Part shown: positions 1 through 11,204 of the stretch, in pieces
Layout of the letters: every line of letters begins with the position of its first letter
Position numbering within the stretch: position 1 is the first letter of the stretch
Assembly (NCBI GenBank): GCA_007126095.1
Contig: SLBZ01000087.1
Location: 1 to 64,000 of the forward strand
Length of the DNA: 64,000 nt
Direction: 5' to 3'
Source: Aquisalimonas sp.
GTDB lineage: Bacteria > Pseudomonadota > Gammaproteobacteria > Nitrococcales > Aquisalimonadaceae
Notes under the pieces: model-generated
Databases searched by the model: none
Seen by the model: only the letters and a program-made list of their open reading frames with translations
Told to the model about the DNA's origin: nothing
Position numbers and translations under genes: made by a program

Positions 1-2572
1 ACTGCATGGCATCCGGCAGCCGATCGGGCTGGCTGCCGCCAGCCTGCGCCATGTCGGCACGGCCACCGCCGCGGCCGCCGACCTGCTCCGCCACGGCGTT
101 GACCAGGTCGCCCGCCTTGACGCGATCCGTGAGGTCGCTGGTGACACCGGCAACCAGGCGCACCTTGTCGCCATCGACAGCGGCCAGCACCACGGCGGCG
201 GAACCGAGCTTGTTCTTGAGCTGGTCGACCGTATCGCGCAGGGACTTGGCGTCTCCGCTTTCCAGGGTCGACGCGACCACGCGAACGCCATCCACGTCCA
301 CGGCCGAGTCGGCAAGGTCACCACCGGCCTGGCTTGCGAGCTTCTGCTTCAGTCGCTCCAGTTCCTTTTCGGTCTGGCGGCTCTTCTCGAGCACCTGCTC
401 CAGACGCACCTGCAGGGTCTCCGGCCGCGCGCGCAGCAGCTCGGCGGCGCGGTCGAGCGTTTGCGCCTGCTCTTCCACCCACTCCACGGCGCGTGCCCCG
501 GTAATTGCCTCGATGCGGCGCACGCCGGCGGCCACACCGGTTTCCTCGACGATGCGGAATAGCCCGATGTCGCCGGTCCGGCCCACGTGGGTACCACCGC
601 AGAGCTCCGTGGTTAACTCGCCAAAGCGCACCACCCGGACTTCGTCGCCGTACTTCTCGCCGAAGAGAGCCATGGCCCCGGTCTCGATGGCCCGGTCGTA
701 GGGCATTACGCGGATATCCGCCGGCTCGTTCACGCGGATGCGCGCATTGACGATCTGCTCGATGCGCCGGAGTTCATCGGCATCAATGGGCTCCGGGTGC
801 GAGATGTCGAAACGCAGCCGATCCGGCGCCACGAGCGACCCCTTCTGGTGCACGTGCGTGCCGAGCCGCTCCCTGAGCACGGCGTGCAGCAGGTGTGTTG
901 CCGTATGGTTGAGCTGCGTGGCGGCGCGGCGCTCGGCGTCAACCTGCGCCTGCAGGGTCTGATCCACTGACAGCACCCCGGTGCGCACGCGCCCCAGGTG
1001 GCCGATCGCCTCGCCCTGGCGCGCGGTATCCTCGACCTCGAACTCGACCCCATCCGCCATCAGGAGGCCGGTGTCGCCAACCTGGCCACCGGACTCGGCA
1101 TAGAACGGCGTCCGGTCCAGCACCACCATGCCGGTCTGCCCGGCATCGAGCTGGTTCACGGCGCGCCCGTCGGCGAACAGTGCCACCACCTGGCCACTGT
1201 CTTCGAGCTGCTCGTAGCCGGTAAAACTGGAGCTCGCAGAAACCTCGGCACCGCCGGCGTGGTCGGCGCGGAACTGGCTCGCCGCACGGGCGCGGTTGCG
1301 CTGATCCTCCATGTGGGTTTCGAAGCCGTCCATGTCCAGCGTCAGCTCCCGTTCGCGGGCTATGTCCGCGGTGAGATCAACGGGGAAGCCGTAGGTATCG
1401 TAGAGCTTGAAGACCGTGGCCCCCGGAATCTCCGAGCCCGACAAGCTCCGGAGATCGTTCTCGAGCAGCTTGAGCCCCTGCTCCAGGGTCTCCTGGAACT
1501 GCTCCTCCTCGCGCTTGAGCAGCTTCTCCACCTGGACCTGCTGCTCGACCAGTTCCGGATAGGCCGCACCCATCTCGTCCACCAGCGGCTGCACAAGCCG
1601 GTAGAAGAAGGTCTCCTCCTGGCCGAGCTTGTAACCGTGACGCACGGCACGACGGATGATCCGGCGCAGCACGTAACCGCGCCCCTCGTTGGACGGGAAT
1701 ACCCCATCGGTAATGAGAAAGGCGCAGGCCCGGATGTGGTCGGCGATGACCTTGAGGGAGCTGTTGTCCAGATCCTCCGTCGCGCCGGTGACGTTGGCCG
1801 CCGCCCGGATGAGGTTCTGGAACAGGTCGATCTCGAAGTTGCTGTGCACGCCCTGGAGGACGGCAGCAAGACGCTCCAGCCCCATGCCGGTATCGATACT
1901 GGGCTTGGGCAGATCGGTCATGGACCCGTCGGCGGACCGGTTGTACTGCATGAACACCAGGTTCCAGACCTCGACGAAGCGATCACCGTCCTCTTCCGGC
2001 GTTCCGGGCGGACCACCGGGGACGTCGGGGCCGTGATCATAGAAGATCTCCGAGCACGGCCCGCAGGGGCCGGTATCGCCCATGGACCAGAAGTTGTCGT
2101 GAGCACCGATGCGGGAGAAGCGCTCCGGCGAGACACCGATCTCATCCAGCCAGATCCGGGCGGCCTCGTCGTCCTCCTCGAACACCGTCACCCACAGCTT
2201 CTCGGGCGGCAGCTCGATCACCCGGGTAAGGAACTCCCAGGCGTACTGAATGGCTTCGCGCTTGAAATAATCGCCGAAGCTGAAGTTGCCCAGCATCTCG
2301 AAAAAGGTGTGGTGCCGGGCGGTATAGCCGACGTTCTCGAGGTCGTTATGCTTGCCGCCGGCGCGCACGCAACGCTGGGACGAGCAGGCACGGGTATAGC
2401 CCCGGTCCTCACGCCCCAGGAACACGTCCTTGAACGGCACCATGCCGGCGTTGGTGAACAGCAGCGTGGGATCGTTGCCGGGCACCAGCGGGCTGCTGGG
2501 CACGACTTCGTGACCATGCTTCCGGAAATACTCGAGAAATGCGCTGCGCAGTTCCGCACTCGTTATCGTCAT
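1..2572 (-). CDS. alaS: Alanyl-tRNA synthetase, C-terminus cut by window edge
   Basis: Charges tRNA-Ala in the cytoplasm and edits mischarged Ser/Gly. About 857 codons are present; the family is about 870-880 residues, so only some 15-20 C-terminal residues lie outside the window. The start reads MTITSAELR, a normal AlaRS N-terminus. The editing-domain zinc/water site is visible as HTATH and later CGGTH in the expected order, and the last visible residues ([15 protein letters not shown]) match the end of the C-Ala domain. The reading frame is the same at both ends, so no frameshift is suspected. It lies 54 bp behind recX on the same strand, the classical recA-recX-alaS order of gammaproteobacteria, and is probably co-transcribed with it. 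Confidence 0.96.
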   Translation of the reverse strand, partial: MTITSAELRSAFLEYFRKHGHEVVPSSPLVPGNDPTLLFTNAGMVPFKDVFLGREDRGYTRACSSQRCVRAGGKHNDLENVGYTARHHTFFEMLGNFSFGDYFKREAIQYAWEFLTRVIELPPEKLWVTVFEEDDEAARIWLDEIGVSPERFSRIGAHDNFWSMGDTGPCGPCSEIFYDHGPDVPGGPPGTPEEDGDRFVEVWNLVFMQYNRSADGSMTDLPKPSIDTGMGLERLAAVLQGVHSNFEIDLFQNLIRAAANVTGATEDLDNSSLKVIADHIRACAFLITDGVFPSNEGRGYVLRRIIRRAVRHGYKLGQEETFFYRLVQPLVDEMGAAYPELVEQQVQVEKLLKREEEQFQETLEQGLKLLENDLRSLSGSEIPGATVFKLYDTYGFPVDLTADIARERELTLDMDGFETHMEDQRNRARAASQFRADHAGGAEVSASSSFTGYEQLEDSGQVVALFADGRAVNQLDAGQTGMVVLDRTPFYAESGGQVGDTGLLMADGVEFEVEDTARQGEAIGHLGRVRTGVLSVDQTLQAQVDAERRAATQLNHTATHLLHAVLRERLGTHVHQKGSLVAPDRLRFDISHPEPIDADELRRIEQIVNARIRVNEPADIRVMPYDRAIETGAMALFGEKYGDEVRVVRFGELTTELCGGTHVGRTGDIGLFRIVEETGVAAGVRRIEAITGARAVEWVEEQAQTLDRAAELLRARPETLQVRLEQVLEKSRQTEKELERLKQKLASQAGGDLADSAVDVDGVRVVASTLESGDAKSLRDTVDQLKNKLGSAAVVLAAVDGDKVRLVAGVTSDLTDRVKAGDLVNAVAEQVGGRGGGRADMAQAGGSQPDRLPDAMQ

Positions 2573-2626
2573 GAACCCTTTGACCTGCCTTATGAAAACC
2601 GCGGTCTCCACCGCGGGTGCTGTCAC

Positions 2627-3097
2627 CTAGTCGTCGCGTGCCCGTCGATCCAGCACGCTGTACACCTGCTCCGCACTGAATCCGCGACTCGCCAGGAATC
2701 GCGCCTGCCTGGCCCACTCGCGGCGGTTGTCCGGCAGCGCCTCGCCAAAACGCCGGATCCGCACCGCCCGCGCCTGCTCGATCCAGTCAACCGACTGCTG
2801 ATCAAGGTAGTAACGAGCCAGGCGTTCGTCGATGCCCCGCTCCGCGAGGTCGGAGATGATCTTCACGGGGCCCTGGCCCTGCTCGCAGCGCTGACGAACG
2901 AAGATGTCCGTAAAGCGTTCGTCACTCAGGTAACCTTGCCGGACCAGGCGGTCCAAAACAAGCTCTATCACGCGCTGCTCGTGCCCGCGACTGCCCAGTT
3001 TGCGGGCCAGCTCCAGGCTGGAATGTTCCCGCCGCGCCAGCAAACGGACGCCGGCCTCGTAGCCCGCGTCCACCGCCTCTTCGTCGGGGTCGTCCAT
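2627..3097 (-). CDS. recX: Regulatory protein RecX
   Basis: Small helical protein that binds RecA filaments and limits recombinase and coprotease activity. The 156-residue product has the repeated three-helix modules of RecX, with segments such as LARREHSSLELARKL and VRQGYLSDERFTDIFV that are typical of the family; length is normal. It begins 20 bp after the recA stop and so is almost certainly made from recA readthrough transcripts. A CG-rich dyad lies in the 54 bp between it and alaS and may dampen transcription into alaS. Confidence 0.95.
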   Translation of the reverse strand: MDDPDEEAVDAGYEAGVRLLARREHSSLELARKLGSRGHEQRVIELVLDRLVRQGYLSDERFTDIFVRQRCEQGQGPVKIISDLAERGIDERLARYYLDQQSVDWIEQARAVRIRRFGEALPDNRREWARQARFLASRGFSAEQVYSVLDRRARDD

Positions 3098-3117
3098 GGC
3101 GCACGCGACTCCCTGTT

Positions 3118-4164
3118 TCAGGCCTCGGCTTCCTCGGACGCGGCCTGACCACCGCCGCTGCTGTCGTCGGCGCGGTCGGGCAGGAGAATCTCCCGCAGCT
3201 TGCGGTCGATCTCATTGGCCACCTCGGGGTTGTCCTTGAGGAAGGTCCGCACGTTGTCCTTGCCCTGACCGATGCGATCGCCGTTGTAGCTGTACCAGGC
3301 GCCGGCCTTGTCGATGATGCCGTGCTTGGCGCCCAGATCGATGAGTTCGCCCTCCCGGGAGATACCCTCGCCGTAGAGGATCTCGAACTCCGCCTGCTTG
3401 AACGGCGGGGCTACCTTGTTTTTGACAACTTTCACGCGCGTTTCGTTGCCAACCACTTCGTCGCCCTTCTTGATGGCGCCGATGCGGCGGATGTCCATGC
3501 GCACGGACGAGTAGAACTTCAGCGCATTGCCGCCGGTGGTGGTCTCCGGGCTGCCGAACATCACGCCGATCTTCATGCGGATCTGGTTGATGAAGATCAC
3601 CAGGGTGCCGGTGCGCTTGATGTTGGCGGTGAGCTTGCGCAGCGCCTGGGACATGAGCCGCGCCTGCAGGCCCACGTGGGAGTCGCCCATCTCGCCTTCG
3701 ATCTCCGCCTTCGGGGTCAGCGCGGCCACGGAGTCGACCACCACGATGTCCACCGCGCCGGAGCGCACAAGCATGTCGGAGATCTCCAGCGCCTGCTCGC
3801 CGGTATCCGGCTGCGACACCAGGAGTTCGTCCACATCGACGCCCAGTTTGCGCGCGTAATCCGGGTCCAGGGCGTGTTCGGCATCCACGAATGCCGCCGT
3901 ACCGCCCTGGCGCTGCGCCTCCGCGATGATCTGCAGGGTGAGCGTCGTTTTCCCCGAGGATTCCGGGCCGTAGATCTCGGCAACGCGCCCGTAGGGCATG
4001 CCTCCGATGCCGAGCGCCACATCAAGGCTGAGGGAACCGGTGGATACGGCAGCAACATCCCTGACGGCCGCGGCGTCGCCCATACGCATGACGGCGCCCT
4101 TTCCGAACTGCTTCTCGATCTGCCCGAGAGCGGCGCCGAGCGCCTTTTTCCGATTGTCGTCCAT
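3118..4164 (-). CDS. recA: Recombinase RecA
   Basis: ATP-dependent strand-exchange protein for homologous recombination and SOS induction. The product is 348 residues starting [13 protein letters not shown]; the upstream in-frame extension (22 codons) is rejected because an AGAGG ribosome site sits just before this ATG and the sequence from here matches RecA. Visible signatures are the Walker [10 protein letters not shown], an L1/L2-containing core with VVDSVAAL and [12 protein letters not shown], and a short acidic C-terminal tail ending EEAEA that normally tempers activity. I searched the 129 bp upstream for a LexA operator (CTG-N10-CAG) and found none, which is unusual for a gammaproteobacterial recA. 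A plausible -10 (AATAATACT) lies in that stretch. Confidence 0.97.
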   Translation of the reverse strand: MDDNRKKALGAALGQIEKQFGKGAVMRMGDAAAVRDVAAVSTGSLSLDVALGIGGMPYGRVAEIYGPESSGKTTLTLQIIAEAQRQGGTAAFVDAEHALDPDYARKLGVDVDELLVSQPDTGEQALEISDMLVRSGAVDIVVVDSVAALTPKAEIEGEMGDSHVGLQARLMSQALRKLTANIKRTGTLVIFINQIRMKIGVMFGSPETTTGGNALKFYSSVRMDIRRIGAIKKGDEVVGNETRVKVVKNKVAPPFKQAEFEILYGEGISREGELIDLGAKHGIIDKAGAWYSYNGDRIGQGKDNVRTFLKDNPEVANEIDRKLREILLPDRADDSSGGGQAASEEAEA

Positions 4165-4293
4165 TTTTACCTCTGCTTGCGTTCGCGCGCTGAAAACCCG
4201 TTGACGGCCTGGCTCCGTGCCGCCGCCCAAGGCGCAGTATTATTCCACAACTTGCATACACCCTCCCACCCCCGGCGACGGGACGGGCGGGCG

Positions 4294-4815
4294 TCAAACG
4301 GCTTCAGGCGACGGCAGCCGCCAGCGCGCGAGCGGCGTGTAGACGACACCTTCCTGCCGTGTTTCGGACGCCATCAGCACATACTCGTCGAAGCGGACGG
4401 TTACCGGTGAAACGGGGCCCGTCGGCTCCGGCACCGCGCGCCGCTCCAGCGTAATGTGCGGAGACCACTGACGGCGGTCAAACGGCAGCTCGTGGTCGCC
4501 CAGGAGCCTCTGAATCCCGCAATGCAGATTCACTGCTTCAGCGGGGAGCGTGTCCGGCACGAGCACGCGCGTGCGCGGTCCTTCCCAGAACACCAACTCA
4601 CCGAAACACAGCTCGAACGGCGGCACCGGCACGGCATCCTCCACTGCGCACAGGGTATCCACAACGGCCTCGCCGACATCGCCCAGAAAGGCCAGCGTCA
4701 TGTGGAGGTTATCCACGGGGATCACCCGGCCTGTCACACGGCCGGCCGGCAGCATTGCCGCCAGTGCCGCTCGCTCGGCGGCGCGTGGATACAGGGCGAA
4801 GAACAGCCGCGCCAC
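4294..4815 (-). CDS. thpR: RNA 2',3'-cyclic phosphodiesterase (ThpR, 2H family)
   Basis: A 2H phosphoesterase that hydrolyses 2',3'-cyclic RNA ends and can ligate tRNA halves in vitro. The two catalytic H-x-T motifs are visible as HMTLAFLG and HITLERR about 80 residues apart. I start at the GTG at 4815 (VARLFFALYP), because the only upstream ATG would overlap pncC by more than 70 bp, and a GAGGGG ribosome site lies directly before this GTG. Length from here is 173 residues, normal for ThpR. It follows the pncC stop by 7 bp and precedes recA, a common arrangement. Confidence 0.9.
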   Translation of the reverse strand: MARLFFALYPRAAERAALAAMLPAGRVTGRVIPVDNLHMTLAFLGDVGEAVVDTLCAVEDAVPVPPFELCFGELVFWEGPRTRVLVPDTLPAEAVNLHCGIQRLLGDHELPFDRRQWSPHITLERRAVPEPTGPVSPVTVRFDEYVLMASETRQEGVVYTPLARWRLPSPEAV

Positions 4816-4822
4816 GGGCCCC

Positions 4823-5350
4823 TCAGGGAATCTCCCGCCGCAGTTGCCGGAGCACGCCTTCCAGGGCGACGGCGACGCTGGCGCGGCGCACGTCATCGCG
4901 CCCCCCCGGAAAACGCTCCGGGCGCGAAATCACGAATCCGGAGCCCAGCGCCCAGCCAAACCACACCAGCCCGACCGGCTTGCTCTCACTGCCGCCATCC
5001 GGCCCGGCAACGCCGCTCACCGCCACGGCCACATCGGCGCCACTGCGGGCGAGCGCCCCTTCCGCCATGGCGCGCACCACTTCTTCGCTGACCGCACCGA
5101 ACCGCGCAAGCTGCTCCGGGGAGACACCCAGCAGTTCCGCCTTGGCGTCATTGGAGTAGGTGACCACGCCGCGGTGAAACCAGCCGGAACTGCCGGCCAC
5201 GTCGGTGACCGTCTTGGCGATCCACCCGCCGGTACAGGATTCGGCCGTGGTCAACACCTGACGCTTGTCAGCCAGCGCCGCACCGACGGCCTCCGCCAGC
5301 ACGGCGAGCCTCGACTCGGCGGGGGCATTTGCGGACACGGTATAGTCCAT
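4823..5350 (-). CDS. pncC: Nicotinamide-nucleotide amidohydrolase (CinA C-terminal type)
   Basis: Converts NMN to nicotinate mononucleotide in the pyridine-nucleotide recycling pathway. The 175-residue protein is the stand-alone CinA C-terminal domain: it has the TAESCTGG nucleotide-amide signature, then GVVTYSNDAK and VSGVAGPDGG, all diagnostic. The start at MDYTVSANAP gives the usual length; the open frame continues far upstream but only as antisense of mutS. It is divergent from mutS across about 108 bp and lies in the pncC-thpR-recA-recX-alaS run. Confidence 0.94.
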   Translation of the reverse strand: MDYTVSANAPAESRLAVLAEAVGAALADKRQVLTTAESCTGGWIAKTVTDVAGSSGWFHRGVVTYSNDAKAELLGVSPEQLARFGAVSEEVVRAMAEGALARSGADVAVAVSGVAGPDGGSESKPVGLVWFGWALGSGFVISRPERFPGGRDDVRRASVAVALEGVLRQLRREIP

Positions 5351-5458
5351 GAAGCATCCACTTCCGGTTGCGTTGCAGGGGAATGGGTCAAACTCTAGCA
5401 TAGCGGCTTTCCGGGACCGACCACGGCACCAGCCGACCCGACAAGGAATGGACCAACC

Positions 5459-8035
5459 ATGACGGACGCCGCCACCAGTCAGCACACCCCCATGATGCGG
5501 CAGTACCTGCGGATCAAGGCGGATCACCCGGACATCCTGGTGTTCTACCGCATGGGCGATTTCTACGAGCTCTTCTACGACGACGCCCGGCGCGCCGCGG
5601 AGCTGCTGGATATCACGCTCACCGCGCGCGGTCAGTCCGCCGGCGAGTCGATCCCCATGGCGGGTGTGCCCGTCCACGCCGTGGAGAACTACCTGGCCCG
5701 GCTGGTGCGCCGCGGTGAATCCGTGGCGATCTGCGAACAGATCGGCGACCCGGCCGCGGCGAAAGGCCCCGTGGAGCGCCAGGTCACGCGCATCGTCACG
5801 CCGGGCACGCTCACCGAGGATGCCCTGCTGGAGGAGCGCCAGAGCAACCTGCTGGCCGCCATCAGCCACCACCGCGGCCGCTACGGGCTGGCGGCGCTGG
5901 AGGTCTCCAGCGGCCGCTTCTCGGCCCAGGAGATCGACACCGAGGAAGACCTGCTGGCGGAGCTGGAACGGCTGCATCCCGCGGAGCTGCTCCACGACGA
6001 GGACCAGCCCCTGCCCGAGGCGCTCACGAACCGGCGGGGGCGCACGCGGCGCCCGCCCTGGCATTTCGAGGAGGACGCCTGCCGACGGCTGCTGACCCGC
6101 CAGTTCGGCACCCGGGATCTCGCCGGTTTCGGCTGCGAGAACCTGCCCCTGGCCATCCGTGCCGCCGGCGCCCTGCTGCAGTACGTCGCGGACACCCAGC
6201 GCTCCGCGCTGCCACACGTCACCGGCATCACCGTCGAGCAGCGCGACGAAGGCATCATCATCGACGCCGCAAGCCGCCGCAACCTCGAGATCGAGTACAA
6301 CCTCGGTGGCGGCACAGACAACACCCTGGCCTGGGTGATGGACACCACCGTCACCGCCATGGGCGGGCGTCTGCTGCGCCGCTGGCTGCATCGCCCGCTG
6401 CGGGACCAGCAATGCGTCCGCGGCCGTCACGACGCCCTTGAGCAACTGGTGGACGGGCGCCGCTACGAAGGCCTGCGCGAGATCCTGCGCGGGACCAGCG
6501 ACGCGGAACGCATTCTCGCCCGCGTGGCCCTGCGGTCGGCCCGCCCGCGCGACCTGGAAGGCCTGCGCTACGCCCTGGACCGGCTGCCGGATCTCCAGGC
6601 GGGGCTGACGGGGGCCGACTCGACGCTGCTCACCGACATCGCCACGCGCCTGGCGCCACACCCGGAGACCAGCGAACTCCTGCGTCGGGCACTGGTCGAC
6701 AACCCGCCGGTGCTGACCCGCGACGGTGGCATGATCGCCGACGGTTACGATGCCGAGCTCGACGAGCTGCGCGGACTGAGCCGCAACGCCGACCAGTTCC
6801 TGATCGACCTGGAGGCCCGCGAGCGTGAGGAGACGGGGATCAGCAACCTCAAGGTCAGCTACAACCGGGTACACGGCTACTACATCGAGGTGACCCGCGC
6901 CAACGCCGACCAGATCCCGGACCACTACACACGGCGGCAGACGCTCAAGGGCACGGAACGCTACATCACGCCCGAACTGAAGGGCTTCGAGGAGAAGGTG
7001 CTGAGCGCCCGGGAAAAGGCCCTGGCACGGGAGAAGGCGCTCTACGACACGTTGCTGGAGCAGCTCAACGAAACCCTGGGCGGCCTGCAGACGGCCGCCG
7101 GCGCGCTGGCGGAGCTGGATACCCTGGCCTGTCTCGCGGAACGGGCCGACGCCCTGGGCTATACGCGCCCGGAGCTCCTGGAAGAGCCGGGACTCACCAT
7201 CGAACAGGGCCGCCACCCCATTGTCGAGACGGTGCTCGACGGCGCATTCGTGCCCAATGACGTCCATTTCGCCGACGACCGCCGCATGCTCATCATCACC
7301 GGCCCGAACATGGGCGGTAAATCCACCTACATGCGCCAGATGGCCCTGATCACCCTGCTCGCCCACGTGGGCAGCTTCGTGCCGGCGCACACGGCCCGGC
7401 TCGGCCCCGTGGACCGGATTTTCACCCGCATCGGCGCCTCGGACGATCTCGCCAGCGGCCGCTCCACGTTCATGGTGGAGATGACCGAGACGGCCAACAT
7501 CCTGAACAACGCCACCCCCAACAGCCTGGTGCTGCTGGACGAAATCGGCCGCGGCACCAGCACCTTCGACGGGCTGTCACTGGCCTGGGCCGCGTCCGTG
7601 TGGCTGGCGGAGCGCCTGCGTGCGTTCACGCTGTTCGCCACCCACTACTTCGAGATGACGTCGCTCCCCGAGCACCAGCCCACCGCCACCAACGTCCATC
7701 TGGACGCGGTGGAGCACGGCGAGCGCATCGTGTTCCTGCATGCGGTGCGGGAAGGCCCGGCAAGCCAGAGCTACGGCCTGCAGGTGGCCACGCTCGCCGG
7801 CGTACCCCGGGACGTGATCAACGCCGCCCGCAACAAGCTGGAGGAACTGGAACGCGAAACCCGTCGACGCGACGAGCCCGTGGACCAGCTGCCCCTGTTC
7901 GCGGAACCGGCAGCACCGCTCGGACCGGGCCCGCTGGAGGCGCGCCTGGATACGGTCAGCCCCGACGACCTCACCCCCCGCCAGGCGCTGGAGCTTCTCT
8001 ACGAACTCAAGACGCTCGCCGGCGGGGACTCGTGA
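5459..8035 (+). CDS. mutS: DNA mismatch repair protein MutS
   Basis: Recognises base mismatches and small loops and recruits MutL. The 858-residue protein has the N-terminal mismatch-reading FYE motif in [12 protein letters not shown], the connector, clamp and lever regions, and an ABC-type ATPase with Walker [10 protein letters not shown] near residue 615, the [11 protein letters not shown]alker B region and a C-terminal helix-turn-helix. The final segment ending [13 protein letters not shown] is the usual end of the dimerisation/tetramerisation tail. Full length and intact. It is the first plus-strand gene and is divergent from pncC. Confidence 0.98.
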   Translation: MTDAATSQHTPMMRQYLRIKADHPDILVFYRMGDFYELFYDDARRAAELLDITLTARGQSAGESIPMAGVPVHAVENYLARLVRRGESVAICEQIGDPAAAKGPVERQVTRIVTPGTLTEDALLEERQSNLLAAISHHRGRYGLAALEVSSGRFSAQEIDTEEDLLAELERLHPAELLHDEDQPLPEALTNRRGRTRRPPWHFEEDACRRLLTRQFGTRDLAGFGCENLPLAIRAAGALLQYVADTQRSALPHVTGITVEQRDEGIIIDAASRRNLEIEYNLGGGTDNTLAWVMDTTVTAMGGRLLRRWLHRPLRDQQCVRGRHDALEQLVDGRRYEGLREILRGTSDAERILARVALRSARPRDLEGLRYALDRLPDLQAGLTGADSTLLTDIATRLAPHPETSELLRRALVDNPPVLTRDGGMIADGYDAELDELRGLSRNADQFLIDLEAREREETGISNLKVSYNRVHGYYIEVTRANADQIPDHYTRRQTLKGTERYITPELKGFEEKVLSAREKALAREKALYDTLLEQLNETLGGLQTAAGALAELDTLACLAERADALGYTRPELLEEPGLTIEQGRHPIVETVLDGAFVPNDVHFADDRRMLIITGPNMGGKSTYMRQMALITLLAHVGSFVPAHTARLGPVDRIFTRIGASDDLASGRSTFMVEMTETANILNNATPNSLVLLDEIGRGTSTFDGLSLAWAASVWLAERLRAFTLFATHYFEMTSLPEHQPTATNVHLDAVEHGERIVFLHAVREGPASQSYGLQVATLAGVPRDVINAARNKLEELERETRRRDEPVDQLPLFAEPAAPLGPGPLEARLDTVSPDDLTPRQALELLYELKTLAGGDS

Positions 8036-8252
8036 GCACCGCACAACTGCGCTAGACTGTCGCCGGATTCGCGTGCTCAGGGTATGATTGCGCGCTCCCG
8101 GAGAGCGGCCTGACCGGCACCCGGCTACGGGTCGGCCACACGACAGCCCTCCCCGCATCGGAACCGGCCGGACGCGCCCCAGGCATACAGGCGCCCTCCC
8201 TGCATCGCCCGCCAGGTGGCGGCCGTCTCGAACAAACGCAACGGAGCAACCC

Positions 8253-8576
8253 ATGACCTTTGTCGTCACGGAAAACTGCATCAAGTGCAAGTACACCGAC
8301 TGCGTGGAAGTCTGCCCGGTAGACTGCTTCCACGAGGGGCCTAACTTCCTGGCCATCGACCCGGACGAGTGCATTGACTGCACCCTGTGCGAGCCGGAAT
8401 GCCCCGCCGAGGCGATCTACTCCGAGGATGACCTGCCCGAGGAGATGAGCCACTTCCTCGAGCTCAACGCCGAGCTCGCCCAGCAGTGGCCCGTGATCAC
8501 CGAGCAGAAAGACCCGTCCGAAGACGCCGCAGAATGGGACGGCAAACCCAACAAGCTGGAACTGCTGGAACGTTGA
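8253..8576 (+). CDS. fdxA: 7Fe ferredoxin (3Fe-4S / 4Fe-4S), FdxA type
   Basis: Small electron carrier of 107 residues. The N-terminal half has [14 protein letters not shown] and then [12 protein letters not shown], the cysteine pattern of seven-iron ferredoxins of the Azotobacter FdI/FdxA type, followed by the long acidic C-terminal tail usual for this group. The start is the ATG at 8253, preceded by ACGGAGC; the 55 codons upstream in frame show no ferredoxin similarity. It lies downstream of mutS as in Pseudomonas and relatives. Very acidic overall. Confidence 0.96.
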   Translation: MTFVVTENCIKCKYTDCVEVCPVDCFHEGPNFLAIDPDECIDCTLCEPECPAEAIYSEDDLPEEMSHFLELNAELAQQWPVITEQKDPSEDAAEWDGKPNKLELLER

Positions 8577-8592
8577 GCGTCACCCCGCCCGG

Positions 8593-8613
8593 GAGCCCGC
8601 CGGCGGCGGGCTC
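8593..8613. terminator. GC-rich hairpin between convergent fdxA and dsbC
   Basis: A perfect 9-bp stem (GAGCCCGCC pairing with GGCGGGCTC) with a 3-nt loop sits exactly between the convergent fdxA and dsbC genes, and its right arm touches the dsbC stop codon. No real T-run follows on either strand, so its terminator role is inferred from position and stability. Confidence 0.6.
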
Positions 8614-9332
8614 TATTCGCTATCCAGGCGCTGCAGCAACTCATCCGGCGGCACCATGCCGCGATGCACGGTACCGTTCTCGCTGATGATCGTCGGAGTC
8701 GCGTTCACACCCAGCGACTGCGCCAGATAGAGCTGCTCCTCCACCGGGTTGCTGCACTCCCGGTGCTCCGGCGTCTCTCCGGCCTTGGCGGCGTCCATGG
8801 CCGCGTTGCGGTCGTCCGCGCACCACACGCTCACCGCCTTGTCGTAGGACGCAGTCCCAACACCCGCTCGCGGCATCTGCAGGTAACGGATGGCAATGCC
8901 CGCATCCAGATACGCGTCCATGCGGCCGTGCATCTGGCGGCAGTAGGGGCAATCGATATCGGTGAACACGGTCACCGTGTGGCGGATCTCCCCGTCCGGC
9001 CGGTAGACGATCATGTTGTCTTCGCCATGCTCCTCGATACGGTCGCGGCGCAACTCGCCCTGCAGGGCGTCGGACAGCGACTCCTGGGCGTCCAGATCCA
9101 TGATGTCGCCCTGGATCAGGTAACGGCCGTCCTCGGAGATGTAGGCCACCTGCCCCTGGACCACGATCAGGTAGATGCCCTCCAGGGGCGTGGCTTCGAC
9201 ACGCTCCGGCTCCAGGTCCGGGCTCATCGACTGCAGACGCTCGGTGATGCGCTCCGTCACCTCGTCGGCGGAAGCGGACGTCGCGGTAAGCGTGAGCAGA
9301 CCGGCCGCCAGGGCGGAGATCAGAACCTTCAT
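8613..9332 (-). CDS. dsbC: Thiol:disulfide interchange protein DsbC
   Basis: Periplasmic disulfide isomerase. The 239-residue precursor starts MKVLISALAAGLLTLTATSASA, a clear signal peptide; the N-terminal dimerisation domain (residues ~25-80) is followed by a thioredoxin fold with the active site CPYC in FTDIDCPYCRQMH and a cis-proline region NATPTII. A GAGGAG ribosome site precedes the chosen ATG. It follows xerD on the same strand with 28 bp between them, the xerD-dsbC order known in enterobacteria. Confidence 0.95.
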   Translation of the reverse strand: MKVLISALAAGLLTLTATSASADEVTERITERLQSMSPDLEPERVEATPLEGIYLIVVQGQVAYISEDGRYLIQGDIMDLDAQESLSDALQGELRRDRIEEHGEDNMIVYRPDGEIRHTVTVFTDIDCPYCRQMHGRMDAYLDAGIAIRYLQMPRAGVGTASYDKAVSVWCADDRNAAMDAAKAGETPEHRECSNPVEEQLYLAQSLGVNATPTIISENGTVHRGMVPPDELLQRLDSE

Positions 9333-9360
9333 GAATGACGTACTCCTCGGCTGGCGGTAA

Positions 9361-10287
9361 TCAACCGCGCGGGTGGTGCTCGGCGTGCAGCTCCTGCAGA
9401 CGCTGACGCGCCACATGCGTGTAGATCTGGGTGGTAGACAGATCGCTGTGCCCCAGGAGCAACTGTACCACGCGCAGATCGGCGCCGTGGTTGAGCAGGT
9501 GGGTCGCGAACGAATGCCGCAGGGTATGCGGGGAGAGGTGCTTGCGAATCCCTGCGACAACGGCGTAGTGGCGAATTCGATACCAGAACGCCTGCCGGGT
9601 CATACCGCCCCCGCGCGCGGTGACGAACACGGCATCGGAGACGCGCCCGTGCAACAGCTCGGTGCGTGCGCTGCGCATGTAGCGATCGAGCCAGTCCAGC
9701 GCAGCCTCACCCAGTGGCACCAAGCGCTCCCGGTCACCCTTACCGATCACGCGCACCACACCCTGACGGGTGTTCACCTGCCCCAGACGCAGCCCGACCA
9801 GTTCGGAGACGCGCAGCCCGCTGGCGTAGAGGCACTCGATCATGGCGCGGTCGCGCAGGCCGATGGGGTCATCGGTATCGGGAGCGGCCAGAAGGCCCTC
9901 CACTTCGGATTCCGTCAGTGCGCCCGGCAGTGGCTGCCCCAGTCGAGGCGAGTCCACCTCGGCCGTGGGGTCACGCTGCACCACGCCTTCGCGCAGCAGC
10001 CAGCGGTAGAAACGGCGCAGGGTCGACAGCAGCCGGGCCGTGCTGCGCGGCCGCGCCCCCGACTGCACGCGCTCGGCGAGATAGCCGAGCACGGCGCCCT
10101 GATCCGCCTGCTCCAGACTCCCGTTCGCCCGCCCCAGCCAGCGGGCGAACCCCAGCAGATCGGTGCGATAGGCCGCCAGGGTCCGTTCGCTCAGTCCGCG
10201 CTCCAGCCAGAGCGCATCGAGAAACGCCTCGATGCGCCCGACACTGGCGGGGTCGGCGGGGTCAGCCGGCGCTGGCGCCGCCACCAC
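9361..10287 (-). CDS. xerD: Site-specific tyrosine recombinase XerD
   Basis: Resolves chromosome dimers at dif with XerC and FtsK. The N-terminal SAM-like domain begins [15 protein letters not shown], close to known XerD. Catalytic residues are visible: Arg in ASGLRVSEL, HxxR in [12 protein letters not shown], and Tyr in TTQIYTH. All possible starts are GTG and lie inside the end of the slipin gene. I chose 10287 because GGAG lies 5 nt before it; a GTG at 10320 would add 11 residues but has no ribosome site. The choice means a 26-bp overlap with the slipin stop, suggesting translational coupling. About 308 residues. Confidence 0.93.
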   Translation of the reverse strand: MVAAPAPADPADPASVGRIEAFLDALWLERGLSERTLAAYRTDLLGFARWLGRANGSLEQADQGAVLGYLAERVQSGARPRSTARLLSTLRRFYRWLLREGVVQRDPTAEVDSPRLGQPLPGALTESEVEGLLAAPDTDDPIGLRDRAMIECLYASGLRVSELVGLRLGQVNTRQGVVRVIGKGDRERLVPLGEAALDWLDRYMRSARTELLHGRVSDAVFVTARGGGMTRQAFWYRIRHYAVVAGIRKHLSPHTLRHSFATHLLNHGADLRVVQLLLGHSDLSTTQIYTHVARQRLQELHAEHHPRG

Positions 10288-11041
10288 CCTTGCTCCGCTT
10301 GATGAGGTCTTCGAAGGCACCCATCAGATCCATGGGCATGGGGAAGACGATGGTGGAGTTCTGGTCCTGGGCGATACCCGTAAGGGTCTGCAGATACCGC
10401 AGCTGGATGGCCTGGGGATTCTGCGACAGGATATTGGCGGCGTCCTGGAGCTTCTGGGCCGCCTGCATCTCACCCTCGGCGTGGATGATCTTGGCGCGCC
10501 GGCTGCGCTCCGCCTCGGCCTGCTGGGCGATGGCGCGGATCATGCTCTCGTCCACGTCCACATGCTTGATCTCGACGTTGGCGACCTTCACGCCCCAGGC
10601 GTCGGTGTGCTCGTCGAGAATCTCCTGGATGTCCTGGTTGAGGCGATCCCGCTCCTGCAGCATTTCGTCCAGATCGTGCTTGCCCAGAACCGAGCGCAGC
10701 GTGGTCTGAGCGAGCTGGCTGACGGCGGCGTAGAAGTCCTCGACATTGATCACCGCACGTTGTGGATCGACCACCCGGAAGTAGATGACGGCGTTGACGC
10801 CAACCGAGACGTTGTCCTTCGAGATGACGTCCTGGCTGGGTACGTCCATGACCACCGTACGCAGATCCACCCTGACGATCTGCTGGATCAGCGGGATGAC
10901 CAGGATCAGGCCAGGGCCCTTGACGCTCCAGAAGCGGCCGAGCTGGAAGATCACACCACGTTCGTACTCGCGCAGGACGCGGATCGCCGACGCCACAAGA
11001 GCGACCAGCGCCGCGCCGATAATGAGCAGAATCGTTTCCAT
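10262..11041 (-). CDS. Slipin / SPFH-domain membrane protein
   Basis: Stomatin-like membrane-scaffold protein of 259 residues. One N-terminal membrane segment ([20 protein letters not shown]) leads into the SPFH/Band 7 domain ([39 protein letters not shown]), then a coiled region rich in A/E/R ([22 protein letters not shown]), the usual slipin order. Bacterial slipins are commonly preceded by an NfeD protease-like gene; none is present here, and the gene runs straight into xerD instead. Function in membrane microdomains is inferred from family only. Confidence 0.92.
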   Translation of the reverse strand: METILLIIGAALVALVASAIRVLREYERGVIFQLGRFWSVKGPGLILVIPLIQQIVRVDLRTVVMDVPSQDVISKDNVSVGVNAVIYFRVVDPQRAVINVEDFYAAVSQLAQTTLRSVLGKHDLDEMLQERDRLNQDIQEILDEHTDAWGVKVANVEIKHVDVDESMIRAIAQQAEAERSRRAKIIHAEGEMQAAQKLQDAANILSQNPQAIQLRYLQTLTGIAQDQNSTIVFPMPMDLMGAFEDLIKRSKGGGGASAG

Positions 11042-11204
11042 GGACTTCTCCTTGCCGTTGTATGCAGTTCAGTAAGCAGCCCGGGTGACCCGCGGCCCCG
11101 GGTTCGACATCCGGTCGGTCACAGCGTTCAGCATAGCGTCTCTTGTGCCCGACACGGAACAGTCGGCGCGGACGGCAACGGCCTGTTGCGGTTACACTGC
11201 CGCC

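Noticed and set aside
998..3148. 716-codon open frame on the plus strand
   Set aside because: It lies fully antisense to alaS and recX, which have clear motifs. Long antisense frames are expected at this GC content.
5351..7390. Long minus-strand open frame continuing upstream of pncC
   Set aside because: The extension is antisense to mutS, low in sequence complexity, and pncC has its normal start at 5350.
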